Assembly (NCBI GenBank): GCA_963925545.1
Contig: CAWUSA010000016.1
Location: forward strand, 1-45,881
Reading direction: 5' to 3'
Source: TMED14 sp963925545
GTDB lineage: Bacteria > Bacteroidota > Bacteroidia > Flavobacteriales > Schleiferiaceae
DNA: 45,881 bases
Position 1 is the first letter of the stretch. Every line of letters begins with the position of its first letter. Below are positions 24,701 to 32,035 of the stretch, piece by piece. The notes beneath the pieces were generated by a model. That model had not been told where the DNA came from and made no database searches. It saw only the letters and a program-made list of their open reading frames with translations. A program made the translations under genes and the position numbers.

Positions 24701-25488
24701 TGACTGACACACTCCATGTACCCATACTAGCTGACATGCTAGCAGAAGGCAAGAAACCCGATGTCCTTTTCTGGGTTGGCTGCGCCGGCAGCTTTGACGA
24801 TCGAGCAAAAAAAGTCTCCAAAGCTTTTGTGAAACTCTTGAATGAAGCGGATATTTCCTTTGCCGTCCTTGGCAGCGAAGAGGGTTGTACGGGGGATCCT
24901 GCCCGACGGTCTGGGAATGAATTCCTTTTCCAAATGCAGGCCATGCAGAACATTGAAGTGCTCAATGGCTACGATGTGCAACGCATTGTCACCACCTGCC
25001 CTCATTGCTTCAATACCTTAAAAAATGAATACCCTGAGTTGGGGGGTCAGTACGAGGTCTTCCACCATTCTCAATTCCTTCGCGAACTATTGAAGGCCGG
25101 TAAATTGACCATTCAAGGTGGCGCCTTCAAAGGCAAGCGAATCGTCTTCCATGATCCCTGTTATTTAGGCCGAATCAACCAGACCTATGAAGCACCACGC
25201 GAACTGATCAAAGCCCTGGATGCAGAACTCCATGAGATGGGTCGCTCCAAGAAAAATGGCCTTTGCTGTGGTGCAGGCGGTGCGCAGATGTTCAAGGAAC
25301 CAGAAAAGGGTGACAAGGACATCAATATCGAACGCGTAGAAGAGGCACTGGCTACCAAGCCCGACATCATTGCCACAGGCTGTCCGTTTTGCAAGACCAT
25401 GATCAGCGATGGCCTGAGTCATGCCGGCAAGGATGTACCTGTTCTTGACATTGCAGAGGCCATCGTTCAAGCTGGAGACCTAAGCTGA
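24700..25488 (+). CDS. CCG-domain (heterodisulfide reductase-like) Fe-S protein
   Basis: A 262-residue soluble protein with two cysteine-rich CCG-type modules. The first has VGCAGSFDDRA and TTCPHCFNTLKNEYP; the second has FHDPCYLGR, GLCCGAGGAQMF and TGCPFCKTM. Such domains bind non-cubane or 4Fe-4S clusters in HdrB/D, GlpC, LutA and the EMO/FadF enzymes. The gene is coupled by overlap to the HAD-like gene, which in turn overlaps the membrane ferredoxin gene. The pair would rebuild the domain set of membrane-bound ETF:menaquinone oxidoreductase as two chains. Direct evidence for ETF as donor is absent in the window. Confidence 0.85.
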   Translation: MTDTLHVPILADMLAEGKKPDVLFWVGCAGSFDDRAKKVSKAFVKLLNEADISFAVLGSEEGCTGDPARRSGNEFLFQMQAMQNIEVLNGYDVQRIVTTCPHCFNTLKNEYPELGGQYEVFHHSQFLRELLKAGKLTIQGGAFKGKRIVFHDPCYLGRINQTYEAPRELIKALDAELHEMGRSKKNGLCCGAGGAQMFKEPEKGDKDINIERVEEALATKPDIIATGCPFCKTMISDGLSHAGKDVPVLDIAEAIVQAGDLS

Positions 25489-25946
25489 TGTCTATGATCA
25501 ACTGGGAGGATGTTCCTCCACAGGGCAGATTGTGGATATTCACAGCTTCCTCCCCTTGGCAAGCAGATCAAATGGACATGGTCAATCGACAGCTCAGCAT
25601 GCTCTGCCATGGTTGGACTGCGCATGGCGAATCTGTAGCAGCCAGTTTCACGACTGTGGACCATCGCCTCATTGCCCTAACAGCCGACGAATCAGCCCTT
25701 GCTAATGCCAGCGGTTGTTCCATTGACAACATGATGGGGCAGCTTCAAGAGCTATCACAAGCATTGCACACAGACCTTTTTGACCGAATGCATGTCTACA
25801 TCCGTCCCGATCAAACAGCGCCATGGCGACGTGTAGGCATCAAGGAAGCGAAAACATCAGAGGGTCAGTTTCTCAATGCAGTGGGTGATCATATGGCTGC
25901 CTTCCAACCGATCACAGCCATCAAAGGCTCGTGGCTGAGGCCATAG
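25488..25946 (+). CDS. Conserved Bacteroidota protein of unknown function (often misnamed 'ABC transporter ATPase')
   Basis: A 152-residue soluble protein. It has no Walker motifs, so the common database name is not supported. Conserved-looking segments are PPQGRLWIFTAS, WTAHGESV and NASGCSIDNMMG, the last with a single cysteine that could be catalytic or metal-binding. Flavobacterial homologues lie next to the same Fe-S genes, so it may serve the oxidoreductase. It starts at the stop of the CCG gene and its end overlaps the Nudix gene by 26 bases tail to tail. Confidence 0.75.
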   Translation: MSMINWEDVPPQGRLWIFTASSPWQADQMDMVNRQLSMLCHGWTAHGESVAASFTTVDHRLIALTADESALANASGCSIDNMMGQLQELSQALHTDLFDRMHVYIRPDQTAPWRRVGIKEAKTSEGQFLNAVGDHMAAFQPITAIKGSWLRP

Positions 25947-26391
25947 CGCCTTTCAGCGCATGCAAGGCGTCACGATCTGAAGACAAGCTGAGTATGCCTG
26001 CGTCCAATGACATCAAGGCACGCCAGGTGACCCTTTCCCCATCCTTGTCAGGTATGGTCAGCGTGGATTCAAGATGGTGAATTGGCTCTGAACAGGAAGC
26101 AATCAAATAATAGCTGGTGCTGACCCATACATTGGGGTCAAATTGTGATTTCACGGGGGCAGTGCTTTGATGAATCATTGACCCGACCTTGACATCGACC
26201 AATTGCAACTCTTCAGACAGCTCTCTGACAAGGCATTGTTCATCGGATTCACCTGGCAATTTACCTCCGCCGGGCAACTTAATCAAGGGTGTGCCTTGGT
26301 GGCGTTCAGCAGACAGCAAGACATCTAGAGCATCAGCTGCACCGTCTGATTTCCTCAGGATGCATGCGTAGACTCGATGGCTGGTTGTCAC
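25921..26391 (-). CDS. Nudix hydrolase
   Basis: A 156-residue protein with a Nudix box: a glycine, then five residues, E, seven residues, and RELSEELQL. The usual glycine before the last hydrophobic position is Gln here. The catalytic glutamates are present. Nudix enzymes hydrolyse a nucleoside diphosphate linked to another group, for example oxidised nucleotides, ADP-ribose or NADH; the substrate is not predictable. It starts with GTG in a 4-base overlap (GTGA) with the cytochrome lipoprotein gene upstream. Confidence 0.82.
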   Translation of the reverse strand: MTTSHRVYACILRKSDGAADALDVLLSAERHQGTPLIKLPGGGKLPGESDEQCLVRELSEELQLVDVKVGSMIHQSTAPVKSQFDPNVWVSTSYYLIASCSEPIHHLESTLTIPDKDGERVTWRALMSLDAGILSLSSDRDALHALKGAMASATSL

Positions 26392-26828
26392 GGCTGAATG
26401 GCAATCTTTTCTATGCGCTCAATAGGCCCTGGGCAATGGTCCTGATGGCAGCCCACACAGGTGACAAGCACCGCATTGAAGGCATCAATTTGCTGCTTCA
26501 CGTCAGCCTGATTGATCACTTTCTCTCGCAAGAGCTGGAGTTGCTTGATGTAGCCATCAGCATAGGTCGGAAAGGTGATTTTGATATCTGAAGGCGTCGT
26601 TGCCTGATCGGTTGCCAAGGAGGCATGCGCTACAATCATTGCATCCACTTGAGACAAGGTCAACTCTCCTTTAGCTACAGCGGTTTTGAGCCCTTCCATA
26701 TCTGTCGTCATGACACGCATGGTTGCTGCCAACTCACTCACTGGCGCCAAGCGAGCGTTCGCCGACTCATTAGATTGACAGGCCAGCAAGGATAACATAA
26801 GCAGGCCAGCCATTATCAAATATCTCAT
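26388..26828 (-). CDS. c-type cytochrome lipoprotein (cytochrome c'/c556-like)
   Basis: A 146-residue lipoprotein with a lipobox ending LLAC17, so it is probably anchored in a membrane facing the periplasm. The sequence is mostly helical. A single heme site lies near the C-terminus: CVGCH (C124, C127, H128), followed by QDHC. A four-helix bundle with a C-terminal CXXCH is the layout of cytochromes c' and c556. An extra cysteine at 132 is unusual. It is co-transcribed with the DUF4920 gene (two bases apart) and the Nudix gene. An electron carrier or gas-binding role is possible. Confidence 0.8.
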   Translation of the reverse strand: MRYLIMAGLLMLSLLACQSNESANARLAPVSELAATMRVMTTDMEGLKTAVAKGELTLSQVDAMIVAHASLATDQATTPSDIKITFPTYADGYIKQLQLLREKVINQADVKQQIDAFNAVLVTCVGCHQDHCPGPIERIEKIAIQP

Positions 26829-26830
26829 CC

Positions 26831-27346
26831 TTAAACTGCTTCAACAGCTGAGGCCTCTGACACTTCTTCAGCTTCCTCTCCAATTTCCTCTTCAAGCACT
26901 TCAACTTCAGGCAATGCCACACCGGTAGCGATGACAGAAATGGACACTTCAGGCTCTGTGATCAATGCAATGGTAGAATCTGACTTGCCAGCATCAAAGG
27001 CTTGATGTTTCAACCATTCCACCGATAAGGTCTCAACCTTCACAACACCATGCACAATGGCTTCTTCGCCAGCTGCATCAAAAGGAACAAAAAATCCATA
27101 GTCCTTGAAACGAACCAAAGCTGTTTGCTCATTGCCCATGTCAAGCTCCATCCAACAACCTTTTTTCTGACAGACACCAGCAACCTCTGCACGGAATGTC
27201 GTTTCCACCGAATCTTCACCAGATGCCAGTCTAGCGAGAACAGATTCCGCAGATTCAACTTGGCTTGTACTGAAGGCTTCACCATAGTAATCAAAACGTT
27301 GACACGCAAGGGTCAGAACAGCAAAAAGAAGGATGGGGTATTTCAT
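26831..27346 (-). CDS. DUF4920 lipoprotein
   Basis: A 171-residue lipoprotein with lipobox ending LTLAC15. The core (about 45-140) matches DUF4920, including the cysteine pair in VCQKKGCWMELD and VRFKDYGFFVPFD. The C-terminal approximately 25 residues are a glutamate-rich acidic tail. The two conserved cysteines are six residues apart and could bind a metal or form a disulfide. Function is unknown. A TACCTTCG sequence (near TAnnTTTG) lies 15 bases before the ATG. It leads an operon with a c-type cytochrome. Confidence 0.82.
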   Translation of the reverse strand: MKYPILLFAVLTLACQRFDYYGEAFSTSQVESAESVLARLASGEDSVETTFRAEVAGVCQKKGCWMELDMGNEQTALVRFKDYGFFVPFDAAGEEAIVHGVVKVETLSVEWLKHQAFDAGKSDSTIALITEPEVSISVIATGVALPEVEVLEEEIGEEAEEVSEASAVEAV

Positions 27347-27406
27347 GTTTGGTGGTTTTTGCGAAGGTAGCCAAGGCTAACAGATGAAACAAATAAAAAA
27401 TTATTG

Positions 27407-27414
27407 TAGCTTTG
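27407..27414 (+). promoter_or_regulatory. -7 box (TAGCTTTG) of ilvE
   Basis: An exact TAnnTTTG match 39 bases before the ATG at 27454. An in-frame TTG at 27412 lies inside the box, so the ATG is the start. A poly-T run of nine directly precedes the ATG. Confidence 0.65.
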
Positions 27415-27453
27415 CACCACCCTAAGCAACCCTGCTTCAATTCCCTTTTTTTT

Positions 27454-28497
27454 ATGAAAATCACGCGCAGCAAGACTTCCAGACTCGATCAAGTAGACTT
27501 TGATAACTTAGGATTTGGGACTGGTTTATCTGATCATGTTTTTCGCGCAGAGTACAAGGATGGCCAATGGGATGACGGGGTGATTGAACCCTATGGCCAT
27601 TTGCGACAAGGCTTAGGCCTGCACGCCCTGCATTATGGCCAAGCAGTCTTTGAAGGACAAAAGGCTTACAAACAAGCTGATGGTGGCATTGCAGTGTTCA
27701 GGCCAGAGCGCAACTATGAACGAATCAATTTGAGTGGTGAGCGCATGTGCATACCTGCCATACCCAAAGATCTCTTCATGGGTGGCCTGATGGAATTGAT
27801 TCGCCTAGATCGTGATTGGGTTCCTAGCGGAGAAAACCAGGCACTCTACTTGCGTCCCTTCACCTTTGCTAGTGCAGAATGGGTGGTTGCAAAGGCCTCT
27901 GATCAGTACACTTTTGGTATCATCACCTGCCCTGTCGGGGAACTTTACTCAGGGGCCATTAAGGTAAAAATAGAGCAAGAATTTACTCGAGCAACTCAAG
28001 GTGGTGTTGGTTTTGCAAAGGCTGCAGGAAACTACGGCGGCTCCTTTCTCGCAACCCGAAAAGCCGTTGAAGAAGGCTTCAGTCAGGTGCTTTGGACAGA
28101 TCACAAAGAACACAAATTCATTGAAGAAGCAGGCACAATGAATGTGGCTTTGATTATCAACGATGTGCTTGTAACACCTAAGTTGTCAGACACCATCCTT
28201 GCCGGCATCACCAGGGATTCCATTTTAACCCTTGTGCGCGAATGGGGTATTGAGGTGCAAGAGCGCGACATCACAGTAGATGAGTTACTTGATTCAGTAA
28301 AGTCTGGTGACCTTCAGGAGGCTTTTGGTATGGGAACTGCAGCGGTGATTAGCCCCATCAATGGCTTTGGTTACCAAGGGACTGTCATTGACTGCCCCTT
28401 CAAAGAAGATGGCATGGCCATGCGAATCAAGACAGCCTTGTCTGATATCCGATATGGTCGCGTTGAAGACAGCCACGGCTGGATGCACCGCATCTAG
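27454..28497 (+). CDS. ilvE: Branched-chain amino acid aminotransferase
   Basis: A 347-residue class IV PLP aminotransferase that interconverts Leu, Ile or Val and their 2-oxo acids, the last step of synthesis and first of breakdown. The PLP lysine is K189 in GFAKAAGNYGGS. GLHALHYGQAVFEG, LYLRPF and EEAGTMNV are typical of the longer BCAT form. The oxo acids it produces are potential substrates of the E1/E3 complex encoded elsewhere in the window. It ends eight bases from the end of the ABC exporter gene, tail to tail. Confidence 0.95.
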   Translation: MKITRSKTSRLDQVDFDNLGFGTGLSDHVFRAEYKDGQWDDGVIEPYGHLRQGLGLHALHYGQAVFEGQKAYKQADGGIAVFRPERNYERINLSGERMCIPAIPKDLFMGGLMELIRLDRDWVPSGENQALYLRPFTFASAEWVVAKASDQYTFGIITCPVGELYSGAIKVKIEQEFTRATQGGVGFAKAAGNYGGSFLATRKAVEEGFSQVLWTDHKEHKFIEEAGTMNVALIINDVLVTPKLSDTILAGITRDSILTLVREWGIEVQERDITVDELLDSVKSGDLQEAFGMGTAAVISPINGFGYQGTVIDCPFKEDGMAMRIKTALSDIRYGRVEDSHGWMHRI

Positions 28498-28505
28498 CGC
28501 CTGCC

Positions 28506-30263
28506 TTATTGATCTTTGAATTGCTTCTGGTAAAGGTTGGCATAAAGCCCTTGCTTAGCTAACAGCTCTGCATGTTTTCCTGACTCAATAATTTGACCCT
28601 TTTCCATCACCAGTATGCGGTCTGCTTTCAAGATTGTCGCCAATCTGTGAGCAACCACTATGGACGTTCTACCCTTGGTTAACTCCTTGGTAGCCTTTTG
28701 AATCCATTGTTCTGCTTGAGAATCAATACTTGAGGTCGCTTCATCCAAAATCAAGACTGCGGGGTTAGTCAAATAGGCTCTAATGAATGCCAGCAACTGA
28801 CGCTGACCCGTGCTCAGCATACCACCTCGCTCCTTCACATCGTAATCCAAACCCTCCGGTAAATCGTGCAAAAAGGCATCTATTCCCATGGCTTGTGCTG
28901 CCTCCAGAATCTTTGCATCTGGTATCTGCTTAAACATGCTAACGTTGTTCCTTACACTGTCTGAAAACAGGAACACATCTTGTTGAACCAAGGCAATCTG
29001 CTTGCGGTAAGACCTCAATTCAATGGTGTGTAAATCCAAGCCATCAATCAATATTTTACCTGACGTGGGTCGATAAAAGGCCATCAATAGGTGCACAAGT
29101 GTGCTTTTCCCGCTGCCCGTTGCACCAACTATTGCCACGGTTTGACCTCTTTTTATGTGCACATTCAAGCCGCGCAAGACCGGCTCACCTGGGTTGTAGG
29201 AAAAGTGCATATCCTTCAAGACAATGTCCCCCTTGAGCTCATCGATAAGGGTGGATCCACTCACCTCGGCTGAGTTCTCCTCATCCAATAATGACAACAC
29301 CCTGTCCCCAGCCACCATGCCCATTTGCAGGGTATTGAAACGATCGGCCAATTGCCGCAAGGGGCGGTAAAGCATGCTGACAAACATGATGATGGCTGTC
29401 AGGTCACCCACTGTGACATCGCCACCTGCTGCAGCCTGCATGCCACCATACCAAATAGCCAAGCCAATGCTAACTGCAGACAGCATGTCTATCACGGGGA
29501 AAAAGATTGAGAAATACCAAATGGTTCGCACATTGGCATCCTTGTGCCTGGTATTGATGGCATGGAAATTCGTGTGTTCTTGCGATTCCCTTGTGAAGAG
29601 TTGAACAATCTTCATCCCAGTGATGCGCTCCTGAACGAAGGTGTTCAGTGCTGCCACTTCATTTCTCACATCAATGAAAGCCTGCTTGATACTGCGCTGA
29701 AACCAACGGGTGGCCACGTACAGCAAAGGCAGCACGGATAGGCAAATCAGGACCAATAGGGGATCGAACAAGAAGAACATGGCGCTAACCATGACCACAA
29801 TCTTGAAAACATCGCCAAAAATGACCAAGAGCCCTTCAGAAAAGATATTGGAGACTGTTTCCACATCACTCACTGTTCGCGTGACCAATTTTCCGACTGG
29901 GGTTCGGTCAAAAAACTGCTGTTTGAAACCAAGCATCTTATCAAAGAGTCGCACACGCATGTCACGTATGACACGCTGACCAAGGTCATTGGCTGAATAG
30001 GTGAAAATCAATTGACCAATGGCTTCCATCAACAAGCTGATGACTAACCATGTCATCCACTGATTCAGCGCCATGCCATCAAGCGCAATGGAGGAGTCTA
30101 CAGCTTCACGGGTTAGGTAGGGCCGCAATGTAGCTAGGGATCCCAGCACAATGGCTAAAACCCCAGTGCCGATCATTTGCCATTGATAGGGCTTGGCAAA
30201 GCCAATGATTCGACGAAGAATTGACCAATCAAAGGCCTTACCGGTGACTTTAGAAGGAGGCAT
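28506..30263 (-). CDS. ABC exporter (transmembrane + ATPase half-transporter)
   Basis: A 585-residue fused permease-ATPase of the MsbA/MdlB type. About residues 1-310 hold six membrane helices (ABC_membrane domain), and 340-585 the nucleotide-binding domain with Walker A GATGSGKST (near 380), Q-loop (VQQDVFLF), signature LSTGQ in place of the usual LSGGQ (near 480), Walker B LILDEATSSID and switch His. It would work as a homo- or heterodimer exporting lipids, peptides or drugs. The frame opens 34 codons further upstream inside truA, but the ATG at 30263 gives a normal N-terminus and overlaps the truA end by 14 bases. Confidence 0.9.
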   Translation of the reverse strand: MPPSKVTGKAFDWSILRRIIGFAKPYQWQMIGTGVLAIVLGSLATLRPYLTREAVDSSIALDGMALNQWMTWLVISLLMEAIGQLIFTYSANDLGQRVIRDMRVRLFDKMLGFKQQFFDRTPVGKLVTRTVSDVETVSNIFSEGLLVIFGDVFKIVVMVSAMFFLFDPLLVLICLSVLPLLYVATRWFQRSIKQAFIDVRNEVAALNTFVQERITGMKIVQLFTRESQEHTNFHAINTRHKDANVRTIWYFSIFFPVIDMLSAVSIGLAIWYGGMQAAAGGDVTVGDLTAIIMFVSMLYRPLRQLADRFNTLQMGMVAGDRVLSLLDEENSAEVSGSTLIDELKGDIVLKDMHFSYNPGEPVLRGLNVHIKRGQTVAIVGATGSGKSTLVHLLMAFYRPTSGKILIDGLDLHTIELRSYRKQIALVQQDVFLFSDSVRNNVSMFKQIPDAKILEAAQAMGIDAFLHDLPEGLDYDVKERGGMLSTGQRQLLAFIRAYLTNPAVLILDEATSSIDSQAEQWIQKATKELTKGRTSIVVAHRLATILKADRILVMEKGQIIESGKHAELLAKQGLYANLYQKQFKDQ

Positions 30264-31032
30264 GTTCTCTTGATTGAAATGGTGAATCTGGGTAGGTGAC
30301 ACCCACAAAGGATAGGCCTTTTGCTGGGGCTGATTGCCCGGCATCACAGCGTGTTGCGCCATCAAACAGTGACAACCAATTATCCCAATCCCTTTGCCCT
30401 TGAGCTAGCTCTACCATGGTTCCAACCAATGATCGAACCATGTTTCGCAAGAATCGGTTGCCACGGATTTGGAAAACCCACTCTTCACCTTCTTGATGCC
30501 AAGAGGCATGTGTGATGTTACAAAGGGTGGTTTTAACAGGAGATCCTGTTCGAGCAAAGGCTGCAAACTCCGTCTGACTTAGTAAAATTTCAGCTGAACG
30601 TTTAAGCAATGAGAAATCCATGTCACGGCGATGGGTCCATACCATGTCTGCCCCAAAAGGGTTTTGCTTGCGACGGATGACATAACGGTAAGATCGGCTT
30701 TCAGCGGAAAATCTTGCATGCATACGATCTGTGATTTCCACCATTTCATGCACCGCAATCTTTGTTGGCAGGAAGCGATCCAAGCGATGAAGGGTGTCTT
30801 TCACGTCAAGGGGCGTCGCAACATCCACGTGAGCGACATAGTTTGCTGCATGCACGCCGCTATCTGTCCGACCAGCACCTAACACCTTCACTTGCTCTCG
30901 CAACAGGGTTGAAAGGGCTTTCTCCAGCTCGCCTTGAACAGTGCGCTGCGCTGGCTGAACCTGCCAACCGCTGAATGGTAGGCCGTGATAACTCAGCCGA
31001 AGGGCATAGCGTGTGAATGACGATGTTTGCAT
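30250..31032 (-). CDS. truA: tRNA pseudouridine(38-40) synthase
   Basis: A 260-residue enzyme that makes pseudouridine at positions 38-40 of tRNA anticodon arms. YALRLSYHGLPFSGWQ, the catalytic aspartate in GAGRTDSGVHA, and the C-terminal IRGNRFLRNMVRSLVGT are diagnostic. The open frame continues 23 codons upstream through the yfcE start, but the ATG at 31032 gives the standard N-terminus. It is divergent from yfcE with only two bases between start codons, so each promoter lies in the other gene's leader or coding region. Confidence 0.95.
   Translation of the reverse strand: MQTSSFTRYALRLSYHGLPFSGWQVQPAQRTVQGELEKALSTLLREQVKVLGAGRTDSGVHAANYVAHVDVATPLDVKDTLHRLDRFLPTKIAVHEMVEITDRMHARFSAESRSYRYVIRRKQNPFGADMVWTHRRDMDFSLLKRSAEILLSQTEFAAFARTGSPVKTTLCNITHASWHQEGEEWVFQIRGNRFLRNMVRSLVGTMVELAQGQRDWDNWLSLFDGATRCDAGQSAPAKGLSFVGVTYPDSPFQSREHASF
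31022..31029 (+). promoter_or_regulatory. Possible -7 box (GATGTTTG) of the yfcE-like gene
   Basis: One mismatch from TAnnTTTG, five bases before the ATG at 31035, inside the first codons of truA. Weak alone, but it repeats the close spacing seen elsewhere in the window. Confidence 0.3.
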
Positions 31033-31034
31033 GA

Positions 31035-31577
31035 ATGAACGCCAAAGATAAACCCAGACGCATCCTCTTGATGTCAGACACCCATGGTCATTTGGATGCA
31101 TCCATCATGGAACATGTCAAGCAAGCGGATGAGGTCTGGCATGCCGGTGACATTGGTAACCTATCGGTGTTGGACGATTTGATGGCTGTCAAGCCCTTGA
31201 GGATTGTGCATGGCAACATTGATGACGGTGTGCTTCGACGTGAAGCACCTGAACACCTGCGATTTAGACTTAATGGACTGAAGGTCTGGATGACGCACAT
31301 TGGCGGCTACGCCAACCGCTTGCCTGCATCGATTCGCACCACGCAACAACAAAGGCCCGCCCATGTCTTTATTTGTGGTCATTCACATATTTGCCGAGTT
31401 GGCAAGGATAAATCGGGACTTTTGTGTTTGAACCCAGGCGCAGCAGGTCACTATGGCATTCATCTCATGCGAACCATGCTCAGGTTCACCATCAGTTCAG
31501 ACGGTCAAGTCAAAGACCTTGCAGTTATCGAGCTTGGCAAGCGTGGTCAGGGCCTACTTCCTGAATCGGCGGTCTGA
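31035..31577 (+). CDS. YfcE/MJ0936-type metallophosphoesterase
   Basis: A 180-residue calcineurin-like phosphoesterase. Metal-binding motifs appear in order: SDTHG, HAGDIGN, HGNID and GHSHI with a downstream NPGAAG. The short single-domain form acts on phosphodiesters in vitro; the natural substrate is unknown. Its 3' end overlaps the end of the DUF4293 gene by 24 bases tail to tail. Confidence 0.92.
   Translation: MNAKDKPRRILLMSDTHGHLDASIMEHVKQADEVWHAGDIGNLSVLDDLMAVKPLRIVHGNIDDGVLRREAPEHLRFRLNGLKVWMTHIGGYANRLPASIRTTQQQRPAHVFICGHSHICRVGKDKSGLLCLNPGAAGHYGIHLMRTMLRFTISSDGQVKDLAVIELGKRGQGLLPESAV
31043..31050 (-). promoter_or_regulatory. -7 box (TATCTTTG) of truA
   Basis: On the minus strand an exact TAnnTTTG match lies ten bases before the truA ATG and inside the first codons of the divergent yfcE-like gene. 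Confidence 0.55.
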
Positions 31578-31919
31578 CTTCACCTTTTCCTCATCCTTTT
31601 GGATGGCCCTATTCGCAAATGAACCAAGGCCTAGGGCTAAAAGGGAGGCCACAAGGGTCGGTGTCAGGCTTGCGTCATAGCTGTTGCTTCGAAGCATTGG
31701 AATAGCAATGGATCCAATCAGCCCCAAAACAGCGAACATGGCCAATCGGTTGATCATGAATTGCCGTTTGCGATGTTTGAAATAGGTGATGTTTGCTAAA
31801 AATAGCGCAACCGCTAATCCGCCAATCATTGATTCTGTATTGCCAAGGCCCTGCATCCCAATAAAAACAAGGGCTGCAGCAGCTAATAACATGTATAGGG
31901 TCTGAATTCTTTGCCACAT
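31554..31919 (-). CDS. DUF4293 membrane protein
   Basis: A 121-residue integral membrane protein with four hydrophobic segments. It begins MWQRIQTLYMLLAAAAL and ends ANRAIQKDEEKVKSDRRF, both hallmarks of the Bacteroidota DUF4293 family that is nearly always found next to rho. The frame extends 27 codons upstream, but family members start with M-x-QRIQ, so ATG 31919 is used. A GAACTTGC sequence four bases upstream (31924-31931) is a weak promoter candidate. Function unknown. Confidence 0.88.
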   Translation of the reverse strand: MWQRIQTLYMLLAAAALVFIGMQGLGNTESMIGGLAVALFLANITYFKHRKRQFMINRLAMFAVLGLIGSIAIPMLRSNSYDASLTPTLVASLLALGLGSFANRAIQKDEEKVKSDRRFRK

Positions 31920-32035
31920 GGGTGCAAGTTCTGCATAAAATCCCTTTCTTTGTACTATAAGGCCAACACCTTTCACCTTTTTATTAAGGTTTTTTTCCAA
32001 ATCTATTTTCCTTCACTCTCGACACCAACCTGGTT

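Noticed and set aside
25488..25946. Annotation as an ABC transporter ATPase
   Set aside because: No Walker A, signature or Walker B motif is present in 152 residues; the name appears to be a propagated error.
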